Source: Microbacterium sp.
Lineage (GTDB): Bacteria; Actinomycetota; Actinomycetes; Actinomycetales; Microbacteriaceae
Assembly: GCF_031180975.1 (NCBI RefSeq)
Contig: NZ_JAPSLI010000004.1
Location: forward strand, 62,001-126,000
Direction: 5' to 3'
DNA: 64,000 bases
Shown: positions 10,730 to 18,932 of the stretch, in pieces
Position numbering within the stretch: the stretch's first letter is position 1
Layout: every line of letters starts with the position of its first letter
The notes under the pieces: model-generated
Databases searched by the model: none
Seen by the model: the letters and a program-made list of their open reading frames with translations, nothing else
Told to the model about the DNA's origin: nothing
Translations under genes and position numbers: made by a program

Positions 10730-11815
10730 ATGACCACGCTCACCCCCACCGCGACGCGCAGCGCCGCCCTCACCTCCGGGCGCCTCGCGCGCTGGGCGCC
10801 CTGGGCGCTGCTGGCGGCATCCCTCCTCGTCTCGTTCACCGTCTTCGGGCTGACCGCCGTCGGCGGGGATCTCGCCGACTTCAACATCGCCGGCGCCACC
10901 ATCGTGGGCGTCCTGCTGTACATGGTGCTGATCACCGTGATCTCGTCGATCGCCGAGAGCCGCCGCAACGCCGTCGACCGGTTGATGACCGCGCTGGTGG
11001 CGACCGCCTTCACGATCGCACTGCTCCCGCTGGTCTCGCTGCTGTGGACCGTGGTCGCGAACGGCATCCAGCGGTTCGACGTCGAGTTCTTCACCTTCTC
11101 GATGCGCAACATCGTCGGCGACGGGGGCGGCATCGTGCACGCCATCTGGGGCACGGTGCTGGTGACGCTCACCGCGACGGTGATCTCGGTGCCGATCGGC
11201 CTGATGACCTCGATCTACCTGGTCGAGTACGGCCGCGGCCGCATCGCGAAGGGCATCACCTTCCTGGTGGACGTGATGACCGGCATCCCGTCGATCGTGG
11301 CGGGTCTGTTCATCTACTCGGTGTTCGCGCTGTTCATCCGCCCCGGCATCTCGATGGGGTTCATGGGCGCGCTGGCCCTCGCCGTGCTGATGGTGCCGGT
11401 GGTGGTGCGCGGCAGCGAGGAGCTGCTGCGGATCGTGCCGAACGAGCTGCGCGAGGCGGCGTACGCGCTGGGGGTGCCGAAGTGGCTGACCATCCTGAAG
11501 GTCGTGCTGCCGACATCGATCGCCGGCATCACCACCTCGGTGATGCTCGCCATCTCGCGCGTGATCGGCGAGACCGCTCCCCTGCTGCTCACCGCCGGCT
11601 TCACGATGAGCCTGAACACGAACCTGGCGAACGGGCAGATGATGACGCTGCCGGTGTTCGCCTACAACCAGTACATGAACCAGGGCACGAACGCCGACGC
11701 CTCCGTCGCGCGCGCGTGGGCCGCGGCGCTGACGCTGATCCTCATCGTCATGGTGCTCAACCTGGTGGCCCGCCTGATCGCGAAGTGGTTCGCGCCGAAG
11801 ACCGCCGGCCGTTGA
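10730..11815 (+). CDS. pstA: Phosphate ABC transporter permease PstA
   Basis: Second channel subunit of the Pst importer. The 361-residue protein has two N-terminal helices (about 20-45 and 60-80), a helix near 85-110, then the permease domain with [16 protein letters not shown], the coupling loop [22 protein letters not shown] and [15 protein letters not shown], all PstA hallmarks. ATG at 10730 comes one base after the pstC stop. Expected to pair with PstC and the ATPase PstB. Confidence 0.93.
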   Translation: MTTLTPTATRSAALTSGRLARWAPWALLAASLLVSFTVFGLTAVGGDLADFNIAGATIVGVLLYMVLITVISSIAESRRNAVDRLMTALVATAFTIALLPLVSLLWTVVANGIQRFDVEFFTFSMRNIVGDGGGIVHAIWGTVLVTLTATVISVPIGLMTSIYLVEYGRGRIAKGITFLVDVMTGIPSIVAGLFIYSVFALFIRPGISMGFMGALALAVLMVPVVVRGSEELLRIVPNELREAAYALGVPKWLTILKVVLPTSIAGITTSVMLAISRVIGETAPLLLTAGFTMSLNTNLANGQMMTLPVFAYNQYMNQGTNADASVARAWAAALTLILIVMVLNLVARLIAKWFAPKTAGR

Positions 11816-11843
11816 GCCGCACCCGACCCGAAGGAACCCGAAC

Positions 11844-12623
11844 ATGTCCAAGAGCATCGAAGTCAACGACCTGAACGTCTACTACGGCGACTTCCTGGCC
11901 GTCGAGGGCGTCTCGCTCGACATCCAGCCCCGCAGCGTCACCGCGTTCATCGGCCCGTCCGGCTGCGGCAAGTCCACCTTCCTGCGCACCCTGAACCGCA
12001 TGCACGAGGTCATCCCCGGCGCCCGCGTCGAGGGCGAGGTGCTGCTCGACGGCAAGGACCTGTACGGCCCCGGCGTCGACCCGGTGCTGGTGCGCCGCCA
12101 GGTGGGCATGGTGTTCCAGCGTCCGAACCCGTTCCCGACCATGTCGATCCGCGAGAACGTGCTGGCCGGTGTGAAGCTGAACAACGGCAAGATGTCCAAG
12201 AGCGACCAGGACGCGCTGGTAGAGAGGTCGCTGATGGGCGCGAACCTGTGGAACGAGGTGAAGGACCGGCTCGACAAGCCCGGCTCCGGCCTCTCCGGCG
12301 GTCAACAGCAGCGTCTGTGCATCGCCCGCGCGATCGCCGTGTCGCCCGAGGTGCTGCTGATGGACGAGCCGTGCTCCGCCCTCGACCCGATCTCGACCTA
12401 TGCGATCGAGGAGCTGATCGGCGAGCTGAAGAACGAGTACACGATCGTGATCGTCACGCACAACATGCAGCAGGCCAGCCGCGTGTCCGATAAGACGGCG
12501 TTCTTCAACATCGCCGGCACCGGCAAGCCCGGCAAGCTCATCGAGTACGACGACACCACCACGATCTTCACGACCCCGAACGTGCAGGCCACCGAGGACT
12601 ACGTCTCCGGCCGCTTCGGGTGA
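11844..12623 (+). CDS. pstB: Phosphate ABC transporter ATPase PstB
   Basis: ATP-hydrolysing subunit of the Pst importer. The 259-residue protein has Walker [10 protein letters not shown] (residues 37-45), Q-loop in VFQRPNPFP, signature LSGGQQQR, Walker B VLLMDEP with CSALD, and switch histidine in VTHNM. This is standard PstB length and order. No phoU gene follows in the window; the operon ends in a strong hairpin. Confidence 0.96.
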   Translation: MSKSIEVNDLNVYYGDFLAVEGVSLDIQPRSVTAFIGPSGCGKSTFLRTLNRMHEVIPGARVEGEVLLDGKDLYGPGVDPVLVRRQVGMVFQRPNPFPTMSIRENVLAGVKLNNGKMSKSDQDALVERSLMGANLWNEVKDRLDKPGSGLSGGQQQRLCIARAIAVSPEVLLMDEPCSALDPISTYAIEELIGELKNEYTIVIVTHNMQQASRVSDKTAFFNIAGTGKPGKLIEYDDTTTIFTTPNVQATEDYVSGRFG

Positions 12624-12638
12624 CCTGGGGTTCCCGGG

Positions 12639-12733
12639 CCGTGTGACGGATCCCGGATGGGGTGATGCGGGGGCGGCGTGTCGCGAAGTGACACGCCGCC
12701 CCGGTCGTCCGTCGTCCGGGATCCGTCACACGG
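12639..12733. terminator. Nested inverted repeats after pstB
   Basis: An inner hairpin pairs 12670-12682 with 12690-12702 over 13 bp with a 7-nt loop, a good terminator for pstSCAB. An outer perfect 19-bp inverted repeat pairs 12639-12657 with 12715-12733, enclosing the inner hairpin. The outer arms resemble sequence on the far side of the next gene at 13670-13750. Confidence 0.75.
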
Positions 12734-12828
12734 CATTCGTCCTGCACAGATCCGGTGTTGGAACCACCTCTTCACAGAAGCCGGGATGACGGGCCCGCGG
12801 CATCCGCCGCTCGGCCAAGGTTGGTGGC

Positions 12829-13668
12829 ATGTCCGTCGCCGCCGCTCTAGCCCTGCTCGGCGGCGTGGCACGTACGGGCACCTTGAAAGAGCGCGGAATC
12901 ACCGCCCGGCAGCTCGCGTCGGCCCTCGCAGACGGCAAGATCGTGCAGGTGCGCCGAGGCGTGTACGCCATCCCCGAGGCGCCCGACCTGGTGAAGCACG
13001 CGGCCTTCCACGGCGGCGTGCCGGCGTGTACCGACGCGGGGGCGGCCATGGGCCTGTGGATCCTCCGCAGCTCGGGCCATTGCGTCTGGCTGGGCCGGGC
13101 AGGTCAGCCGGGCGACGGATGCCAGGACTGCCGTATCCACTGGGATCGCGGCACGGCGGTGTTCGGACGGCTCCCACCTGTGCAGAACGTCCTGCTCCAG
13201 ATCGCCACGTGCGAGGACGAGGAGACGTTCTTCGCCGCCTACGAGTCGGCACTGCGCTGGTCGAAGATCTCGCCCGGCGGCATCGCGTGGCTGTGGAGCC
13301 GGGTACCCGAATCCCTGCGCCGCCTGATGGGCATCGCCCGTTCCGACGCCGACAGCGGGCTGGAGTCGATCGTCCGGCTCCGTCTGCACCGGCTCGGTAT
13401 CACGGTACGGACGCAGGTCGGCATCCCCGGCGTCGGCGAGGTCGACATCATGATCGGCGACCGCCTGCTCATCCACTGCGACGGGCGGGAGAACCATGAG
13501 GGCGAGGCCCGGCGCCACCGGGACCTCTGGCGGGATGCCGCGGCCGCCGCCCTCGGTTACGAGACGCTGCGCTTCGACTACGCGATGATCGTGCACGACT
13601 GGCCCCGTGTGGAGGCCGCGATCCTCGCCAAGATCGCCGAAGGCGCCCACCTCCGCACACCGGCGTGA
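12829..13668 (+). CDS. AbiEi/DUF559-like protein, putative nuclease fold
   Basis: A 279-residue protein. The N-terminal about 60 residues form a winged-helix-like segment (ERGITARQLASALADGKIVQVRRGVYA) seen in AbiEi-type antitoxins. The C-terminal part carries VGEVDIMIGDRLLIHCDGRENH, the conserved D-x..-E/D-type pattern of DUF559/Vsr-like endonuclease folds. Proteins with this layout are frequent in Actinobacteria and usually lack a toxin partner; none is adjacent here. The gene is flanked by related inverted repeats, which could mean it moves or was inserted. Actual activity is unknown. Confidence 0.65.
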   Translation: MSVAAALALLGGVARTGTLKERGITARQLASALADGKIVQVRRGVYAIPEAPDLVKHAAFHGGVPACTDAGAAMGLWILRSSGHCVWLGRAGQPGDGCQDCRIHWDRGTAVFGRLPPVQNVLLQIATCEDEETFFAAYESALRWSKISPGGIAWLWSRVPESLRRLMGIARSDADSGLESIVRLRLHRLGITVRTQVGIPGVGEVDIMIGDRLLIHCDGRENHEGEARRHRDLWRDAAAAALGYETLRFDYAMIVHDWPRVEAAILAKIAEGAHLRTPA

Positions 13669-13669
13669 T

Positions 13670-13750
13670 GGATCCCGGACCGCTCGTTCCCCGCAGGGCG
13701 TGCCGCACCCGGACACGCCGGAGGCATTGCATCCGATCCGGGATTCGTCA
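13670..13750. repeat. Degenerate copy of the pstB-downstream inverted repeat
   Basis: GGATCCCGGA (13670-13679) and TCCGGGATTCGTCA (13737-13750) match the inner parts of the 12639/12715 arms with one change. Between them lies an imperfect GCGTGCCG/CGGACACGC-type hairpin. It separates two convergent genes and probably serves as terminator. Confidence 0.5.
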
Positions 13751-13758
13751 CCACCGAC

Positions 13759-14640
13759 TCAGCGGGGCGACAGCAGGTAGTCGTTCAGCGACGCGGTGAA
13801 GTCGGGGTCGGTCGGCAACGGTACGCCGTCCACGGCCGTGATGGGCGCCGCCAGGCGGACGCTGGACACCAGCCAGGCGGCATCCGCCTTCGCCAGATCG
13901 GATGCCGACAGGGTGGTGTACTCGGCGTCGAAGCCCTGCTTCTCGAGGTGTTCGTACACGCTCAACTGGGTCGTGCCGTGCAGGATGCCGCCCGAGGGCG
14001 CCGGCGTGAGGAATCGGTCGCCGGAGCGGATGATGAGGGATGCCGTCGGCGCCTCCAGCACGTACCCGTCGCTGGTGACGAAGATGGCGTCGTCCGCGCC
14101 GCGGCGCCTCGCCTCGCGGAGCGCGGCCATGTTCACGGCGTACGACAGCGTCTTCGCGCCGAGCAGCAGCCACGGGGCACGCTCCCCCGCGCCCAGGTCG
14201 TACCCCCGGTCCAGGGTGACGACGCGGATGCCGTCGCGCCGCACCGCCGTGAAATCGGGCGCTCCTGCCGCGGTCGCCCACGCCGTGGGGGCCGGGCCGT
14301 GCTCGACGCCCCGGCTCAGGATGAGCTTGATGACGGACTCGCCGGGCCCGCATTCCCCGGCTGCCCGCTCCACGGCCTGGCGCCACTGCTCCAGGTTGGG
14401 GGCGGGGAGGTCGCACAGCTTCGCGGAATGCGCGAGCCGCTGCAGGTGCGGCTCGGTCTCCTGAGCGTGCCCGTCGATGACGCCGATCGACTCGAAGACC
14501 CCGTCACCGCGCTGTGTGCTGAGCTCGCCCACGCTGAGCGCCGGCGCCGACGGGTCCACCGCGGTGAAGGTGTCGGAGAAGTCGGTGCGGTCATCGGCGA
14601 CGTCGGCCGGCACGATCATGAGGGCGAAACGCGGAGACAT
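13759..14640 (-). CDS. pabC: Class IV PLP aminotransferase, aminodeoxychorismate lyase-like
   Basis: The 293-residue protein belongs to the BCAT/4-amino-4-deoxychorismate lyase fold-type IV family. Motifs include GDGVFESIGVIDG near residue 46, the PLP-binding lysine at about 163 in LGAKTLSYAVNM, the DDAIFVTSDGYVLEAPTASLII cofactor strand, and the GTTQLSVYE phosphate-binding segment. If PabC, it makes p-aminobenzoate plus pyruvate for folate synthesis; D-amino-acid aminotransferase remains possible. No other folate gene is near. Confidence 0.75.
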   Translation of the reverse strand: MSPRFALMIVPADVADDRTDFSDTFTAVDPSAPALSVGELSTQRGDGVFESIGVIDGHAQETEPHLQRLAHSAKLCDLPAPNLEQWRQAVERAAGECGPGESVIKLILSRGVEHGPAPTAWATAAGAPDFTAVRRDGIRVVTLDRGYDLGAGERAPWLLLGAKTLSYAVNMAALREARRRGADDAIFVTSDGYVLEAPTASLIIRSGDRFLTPAPSGGILHGTTQLSVYEHLEKQGFDAEYTTLSASDLAKADAAWLVSSVRLAAPITAVDGVPLPTDPDFTASLNDYLLSPR

Positions 14641-14697
14641 GGAATGAGCTTAGAGCTCAGGGGAATATCCCCGCGCGGCGCTTGTTACACTTGATCG

Positions 14698-14779
14698 GCC
14701 GGGCCGCATAACCCCGGGCTCCAACTTCTGCCGCTGCGAGCGGCCTTCCGCCGAGAGGCGTTCTTGCGGCCCGGTCTTT
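14698..14779 (+). ncRNA. Candidate small structured RNA
   Basis: A 10-bp closing stem (14699-14708 with 14765-14774) encloses two hairpins: 14730-14735/14739-14744 with a 3-nt loop, and 14749-14752/14757-14760 with a GAGA loop. A TCTTT run follows on the plus strand, and TACACT at 14686-14691 could be a -10 box placing the start at the stem base. It does not match any RNA family I can recall. On the minus strand it would instead form the leader of the PabC-like gene. Confidence 0.35.
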
Positions 14780-14810
14780 CCATGTCCGGCCTGGTCGCAG
14801 CCGCGCCCGC

Positions 14811-15440
14811 TCAGTTCAGCGCCCCGCGCCGCCATGCGGCGGCGGATGCGGCGAGGTCGTCGGCGTAGGTGCTGAGCCGCAGGGCACGCCGCGTCAGGTC
14901 GCTCGCCCGCCCGGGCTCCGTCGCCTCGTAGTCATCGGCGGTGTGCGTGGCACCGGAGGCCTGCACCCGACAGTAGGCCGCAGCACGGTCCAGCGCGACC
15001 GCGAAGTCTCCGCGGAAGACTCCGCGCAGGATCGTGTCGACCAGCGCCACCAGCTCGTCGGGACTCGCCGGCACGGGTGCGCCCGCGACCACGGCATCCG
15101 CCGACCCCAGCTCGACGCGGCCGCGCTCGTACAGCATCGCCGTGGCGGCGGCATCCGATCGGATCGAGATCTGCAGCAGGTACAGCCGCCAGAGCGACCC
15201 CGGAAGCGAACGCGCGGGCGCCTTGGACCACAGCTCCGCGATCTCGTCGATGCCGTGCTCGGCGGCGAACGCGATCAGCCGCTCGGTGCTCTCGCCGGTC
15301 TCATCACTGCGGGTGCGCTCGAGAAGAGCGGATGCCGTCGCATGCGCCACCCGGGATTCCTCGGCAGGATCCGCCGCTCCGACGAGGTTGTCGAACGACT
15401 CGGAGGGCCGGCGAACGGGGCGATGGAACTGCTCGGGCAT
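14811..15440 (-). CDS. Conserved actinobacterial protein, function unknown
   Basis: A 209-residue, mostly helical, soluble protein beginning MPEQFHRPVRRPSESFDNL. No enzyme motif, signal peptide or membrane segment is visible. Residues such as ALWRLYLLQI, VELGSADAVVAGAPVP and SGATHTADDYEATEPGRA look conserved-type blocks. Near-identical proteins occur in Microbacteriaceae, to my recollection, and are sometimes mislabelled RNA polymerase subunit beta; nothing here supports that label. Confidence 0.7.
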   Translation of the reverse strand: MPEQFHRPVRRPSESFDNLVGAADPAEESRVAHATASALLERTRSDETGESTERLIAFAAEHGIDEIAELWSKAPARSLPGSLWRLYLLQISIRSDAAATAMLYERGRVELGSADAVVAGAPVPASPDELVALVDTILRGVFRGDFAVALDRAAAYCRVQASGATHTADDYEATEPGRASDLTRRALRLSTYADDLAASAAAWRRGALN

Positions 15441-15539
15441 CCATCAAGGCTACGCCCGCCGCGACATCACGACGATGTCGGTGGTGGCGGATACCGTGCT
15501 CGAGAGCACCTTGAAGAGGAGGCGCGTTGGACCACGAAG

Positions 15540-15611
15540 TGCCCCCGGGGAATTCCGACATCCCGACCCACCGGTTAAAAGCCGGTTGCTCTGCCTCTGA
15601 GCTACGGGGGC
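15540..15611 (-). tRNA. tRNA-Lys (TTT) with abnormal T arm
   Basis: On the minus strand the acceptor stem (15605-15611 with 15541-15547), D arm and anticodon arm are well formed. The anticodon loop CTTTTAA reads lysine TTT. The T arm is abnormal: the pair normally G53-C61 is T-T, the loop reads GTCGGAA rather than TTCGAAT, losing T54 and A58. CCA is not encoded (A, C, T follow). It may be a decaying gene or a remodelled integration site. Confidence 0.6.
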
Positions 15612-15613
15612 AG

Positions 15614-16087
15614 ATGCCGGCAGAGAAACGATGCGGCACCTGCCAGCAGTTTAAACCACTGTCCGATTTCAACCGGAAGGCATCCCGCGCTGACGGACTC
15701 CAGGAGGTTTGCAAAGAATGCAACCGCGAGTCCTCCCGACAGTACTACCAGCGCAACCGGGAACATCACCTTGCAGTCATCCGGGCGCGTACTCGCGCGC
15801 AGCGCGCGAAGAGCCGGGAATTCATCGCGTCGTACCTCGCCGACCATCCCTGTGTGGACTGCGGAGCTAGTGACATCCGAGTGCTCGACTTCGATCATCG
15901 ACTCGGGTGTGAGAAGAGGGACGGTGTCATGCAGCTGGTACGAAACGGTTTCAGCATCCGCGTGATCGTCGCCGAGATCGAGAAGTGCGACGTTCGTTGC
16001 CGCAACTGCCATGCCATCGCCACGTACAAGCGGATGGGGACTAACTGGCGTTCGCACGTCGCTCAGGAGGGGATCGGCGACCTCTAA
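15614..16087 (+). CDS. HNH endonuclease-like zinc protein, phage type
   Basis: A 157-residue protein from ATG 15614. An N-terminal zinc ribbon (C7/C10 and C33/C36) precedes a basic helix and an HNH-like core: PCVDCG, LDFDH and RCRNCH, giving the paired cysteines and catalytic histidines of phage HNH nucleases. GC content and codon use are looser than in neighbours, suggesting transfer. Its start is 2 bp from the 5' end of the divergent tRNA-Lys. An in-frame TTG at 15527 preceded by AGAGGAGG could instead start it, reading through the tRNA antisense strand (186 residues). Confidence 0.7.
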   Translation: MPAEKRCGTCQQFKPLSDFNRKASRADGLQEVCKECNRESSRQYYQRNREHHLAVIRARTRAQRAKSREFIASYLADHPCVDCGASDIRVLDFDHRLGCEKRDGVMQLVRNGFSIRVIVAEIEKCDVRCRNCHAIATYKRMGTNWRSHVAQEGIGDL

Positions 16088-16157
16088 CGCGCTCGATATC
16101 ACGGCCTCGCCATGCTGCCAGCCCTCTGCAACGTCGGCGCCGCCTGTGTCAACGACC

Positions 16158-16823
16158 TCACCGGCCGCGGGGCACGTCCACGACGCGCTCCCGGCCGGTG
16201 GGCGTCGCCGTCACCTCCCCCGCGCTCGCGGCGGACACCTCGGCGGCGAGCGCACCGAGCCGGGCGGGCGGCGTCCACACCGCGAAGGTCGCCTGCGCTC
16301 CGTACTCGGGCTCACCCAGCGCCGCGTCGTTCCCGGACGCCCACTCCCGCAACAGGTTGTCGAGCCGACCGGCATCCGCGTGCGACGCGACGATCACCGC
16401 CTCGGCCAGCATCCGACGGTCGACGAGGGATGCCAGATCCAGGGCTTCCGACACCGCCGAGGAGTACGCCCGCACCAGACCTCCGGCCCCCAGCTTCACG
16501 CCGCCGAAGTACCGCGTGACGATCGCCACCACGTCGGTCAGCCCGCGCCGACGGAGCACCTCCAGCATCGGCATCCCCGCCGTGCCCGACGGCTCTCCGT
16601 CGTCGGACGAGCGCGCACGATCTCCGTGCAGCCCTGTGACCTGCGCGCTGCAGTTGTGCCGAGCGTCCCAGTGCCGCCGTTTCACGTCGACGATGATCCC
16701 GTCCGCCTCCTCCGGTGACGTCACCGGCGCGACGTGAGCGATGAAGCGCGACTTGCGGATGACCAGCTCGTGCTCGACGGGCCGCGCGATGGTCGCGGGA
16801 TGGCTGGGCTGCGACTCTGGCAC
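16158..16823 (-). CDS. yigZ: YigZ/IMPACT-family protein
   Basis: The 221-residue protein matches the UPF0029/IMPACT family. Blocks include HELVIRKSRFIAHVAPV near residues 18-34, HNCSAQVTGLHG, RSSDDGEPSGTAGMP and TRYFGGVKLGAGGLVRAY, all diagnostic of YigZ. The C-terminal ferredoxin-like domain follows. The biochemical role is unresolved for the family. It is divergent from the two-component regulator over about 60 bp that holds the regulator's presumed own binding repeats. Confidence 0.9.
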   Translation of the reverse strand: MPESQPSHPATIARPVEHELVIRKSRFIAHVAPVTSPEEADGIIVDVKRRHWDARHNCSAQVTGLHGDRARSSDDGEPSGTAGMPMLEVLRRRGLTDVVAIVTRYFGGVKLGAGGLVRAYSSAVSEALDLASLVDRRMLAEAVIVASHADAGRLDNLLREWASGNDAALGEPEYGAQATFAVWTPPARLGALAAEVSAASAGEVTATPTGRERVVDVPRGR

Positions 16824-16842
16824 CCGTCCAGGCTATGCGACC

Positions 16843-16860
16843 GCTTCAGTTGCGCTTCAG
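16843..16860 (+). promoter_or_regulatory. Direct-repeat operator of the two-component regulator
   Basis: GCTTCAG occurs at 16843-16849 and 16854-16860, starts 11 bp apart, 24 bp before the response-regulator ATG. The same heptamer pair recurs before the PepSY-like gene at 18882. One-helical-turn direct repeats are typical OmpR-family sites, so autoregulation is likely. Confidence 0.6.
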
Positions 16861-16883
16861 GCACGACCGGCCAGACTGGCAGG

Positions 16884-17561
16884 ATGCGGATACTGCTCGT
16901 GGACGACGAGGTGCGCCTCGCCGACGGCATCCGTCGCGGGCTGGAAGCGGAAGGCATGGTCGTCGACGTCGCCCACAACGGCCCCGACGGGCTGGCGATG
17001 GGCACCGACGGCGACTACGACGCGATCGTGCTCGACGTGATGATGCCGGGCATGAGCGGCTACCGGGTGTGCCAGGCGCTGCGCGCCGACGGCGTGTGGA
17101 CCCCCGTGCTGTTCCTCACCGCGAAGGACGGCGAATGGGACGAGGTGGAGGGCCTCGACACCGGCGCCGACGACTGGCTGACCAAGCCGTTCTCGTACCC
17201 CGTGCTGCTCGCCCGCCTGCGGGCGCTGGTGCGGCGGGGCGGACGCGAACGCCCCGCCACCCTGGAAGCCGGCGACCTGCGGCTGGATCCCGCCGCGCGC
17301 CGAGTGTTCCGCGGGGACACCGAGGTTCAGCTCACCGCCCGCGAGCTGGCTGTGCTCGACTTCCTGATGCGCCGCCGCGGGGAGGTGGTCACCAAGCGCG
17401 AGGTGATCGCCAACGTCTGGGGCGACGACTTCGAGGGCGATTCCAACATCGTCGAGGTGTACATCGGACACCTGCGCAGCAAGATCGACCGCCCGTTCGG
17501 GCGGGACGCGATCCAGACGGTGCGCGGCACGGGGTACCGGCTCGCGGCGGGCGGCGGCTGA
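16884..17561 (+). CDS. OmpR-family response regulator
   Basis: A 225-residue DNA-binding regulator. The receiver domain (1-115) has acidic pair D7-D8, phospho-acceptor D51 in IVLDVMMPGMSG, the threonine in LFLTAKD and lysine in LTKPFSYP. The winged helix (about 130-222) includes LTARELAVLDFLMRR and SNIVEVYIGHLRSKID. The start at 16884 is chosen for the canonical MRILLVDDE N-terminus. Its stop overlaps the kinase ATG by one base, so the two are a cognate pair. Confidence 0.93.
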   Translation: MRILLVDDEVRLADGIRRGLEAEGMVVDVAHNGPDGLAMGTDGDYDAIVLDVMMPGMSGYRVCQALRADGVWTPVLFLTAKDGEWDEVEGLDTGADDWLTKPFSYPVLLARLRALVRRGGRERPATLEAGDLRLDPAARRVFRGDTEVQLTARELAVLDFLMRRRGEVVTKREVIANVWGDDFEGDSNIVEVYIGHLRSKIDRPFGRDAIQTVRGTGYRLAAGGG

Positions 17562-18859
17562 TGGCACGCCCGCGGATGCTGCGCTCGCTGCGCACCCGGA
17601 TCACCGCCGGCGCCCTGATCGTCGTGGCGCTGGTGCTCGGCCTGGGCGCCGTGGCGACCGTGCAGCTGCTGGAGCGCTCGCTGACGGAGGGCGTGGAGGT
17701 CGCGCTCGAGCAGGACCTGGACAGAATCGGCGACCGCATGGGCGGCCGTGACCCGCGCATCGACGACATCGACGACGACGTGCTGGTGCGCGTCGACGGT
17801 CCGCGCCCAACCGTGAACGACGAGGACGCCGACCGGTTGCCGCGCGTACCGGAGGGTGAGCCGCACCGGGTGACCGTCGACGGCGAGGAGTACCTCGCCG
17901 CCTCCGAGGACGCGGACGGCGACCGCCGCCTCACCGTCGCCCGCTCACTCGAACACGTCCGGGATGCCGTCGGCACCGCCACCGGTCTGCTGGTCGTGGC
18001 CGTGCCGCTGGTGCTCGCACTCATCGGCGTGGTGGTGTGGACCGTCACCAGCCGTGCCCTCGCGCCGGTGGAGCGGCTGCGTCGTCAGGTGGACGAGATC
18101 GACGCCACCGGGCTGCACCGGCGCGTGGACGCGGGCGGCGACGACGAGCTCGGCAGCCTCGCCCTGACGATGAACCGGATGCTGGATCGCATCGAGCAGT
18201 CCCAGATCACGCAGCGCCGGTTCGTGAGCGACGCCTCGCACGAGCTGCGCTCGCCGCTGGCGACGATCCGGCAGCATGCCGAGCTCGCCGCCACGCATCC
18301 GGAGTCGATGACGGTCGAGATGCTGAGCCGCGTGGTGCGCGAGGAGGGCGCCCGCATGCAGGATCTTGTCGAGGGCCTGCTGCTGCTCGCCCGGCTCGAC
18401 GAGCGCCGGCCGGGCCCCGGCGAACCCGTGGACCTGGACGACCTCGCACTGGCCGAGGTGCGCCGGCTGCGCGGCATGGGCGTCGCCGTCGACGGGCGCG
18501 GGATCGGCCCGGGGCGGGTGAACGGCAGCCCGACGCTGCTCGCTCGGGCCTTGCGCAACCTGGTCGACAACGCCGCACGGCACGCTGCGTCGCTCGTGAG
18601 CGTGCGGGTGTGGACGGATGCCGGACACGTGCACCTCCAGGTGGAGGACGACGGCGCCGGCATCCCGGAGGCGGAGCGCGAGCACGTGTTCGACCGGTTC
18701 ACCCGACTCGACGAAGCCCGCGCGCGGGATGCCGGCGGGAGCGGCCTCGGTCTCGCCATCGTCCGCGAGATCGCGGCCGCGCATCACGGCACGGTCGGTG
18801 TGGACGCGGGCCCGGCGGGCGGCGCACGATTCACCCTGTCGCTTCCGGCCGGTTCCTGA
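17561..18859 (+). CDS. Sensor histidine kinase
   Basis: A 432-residue membrane kinase. Two transmembrane helices (about 14-36 and 140-162) bracket an acidic extracellular domain of about 100 residues rich in Asp/Glu. A HAMP linker follows, then HisKA with the phospho-acceptor His227 in SDASHELRSP, and HATPase_c with N box NLVDNAARHA, DDGAGIP and GSGLGLAIV. It is coupled to the response regulator by a 1-nt overlap. The acidic sensor domain would suit a cation or cationic-peptide signal, but that is a guess. Confidence 0.9.
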   Translation: MARPRMLRSLRTRITAGALIVVALVLGLGAVATVQLLERSLTEGVEVALEQDLDRIGDRMGGRDPRIDDIDDDVLVRVDGPRPTVNDEDADRLPRVPEGEPHRVTVDGEEYLAASEDADGDRRLTVARSLEHVRDAVGTATGLLVVAVPLVLALIGVVVWTVTSRALAPVERLRRQVDEIDATGLHRRVDAGGDDELGSLALTMNRMLDRIEQSQITQRRFVSDASHELRSPLATIRQHAELAATHPESMTVEMLSRVVREEGARMQDLVEGLLLLARLDERRPGPGEPVDLDDLALAEVRRLRGMGVAVDGRGIGPGRVNGSPTLLARALRNLVDNAARHAASLVSVRVWTDAGHVHLQVEDDGAGIPEAEREHVFDRFTRLDEARARDAGGSGLGLAIVREIAAAHHGTVGVDAGPAGGARFTLSLPAGS

Positions 18860-18872
18860 CGGCGTCCGGTTC

Positions 18873-18898
18873 CTGAAGACGGCTTCAGGTCGCTTCAG
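18873..18898 (+). promoter_or_regulatory. Second operator with the GCTTCAG repeat
   Basis: GCTTCAG at 18882-18888 and 18892-18898 (10 bp apart) is preceded by an inverted half, CTGAAG at 18873-18878. It lies 35 bp upstream of the PepSY-like gene and matches the repeats before the regulator gene, so this gene is likely a direct target of the two-component system. Confidence 0.6.
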
Positions 18899-18932
18899 GG
18901 GGCGTTCACCGCCTCCCCGCGAGGCTGGACGC

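Noticed and set aside
8470..11172. A 900-codon open frame antisense to pstS-pstC-pstA
   Set aside because: Its text is low-complexity (Arg/Gly/Asp/His-rich) and mirrors the GC-biased third positions of the real genes; no domain is visible.
12829..13668. A complete toxin-antitoxin pair
   Set aside because: No AbiEii nucleotidyltransferase or other toxin gene adjoins; only the single gene is present.
14641..14810. A folate or SAM riboswitch before the aminotransferase
   Set aside because: The hairpins do not fit the riboswitch layouts I can recall, and a plus-strand RNA reading is at least as good.
14811..15440. RNA polymerase beta subunit
   Set aside because: At 209 residues with no polymerase motif this label has no support.
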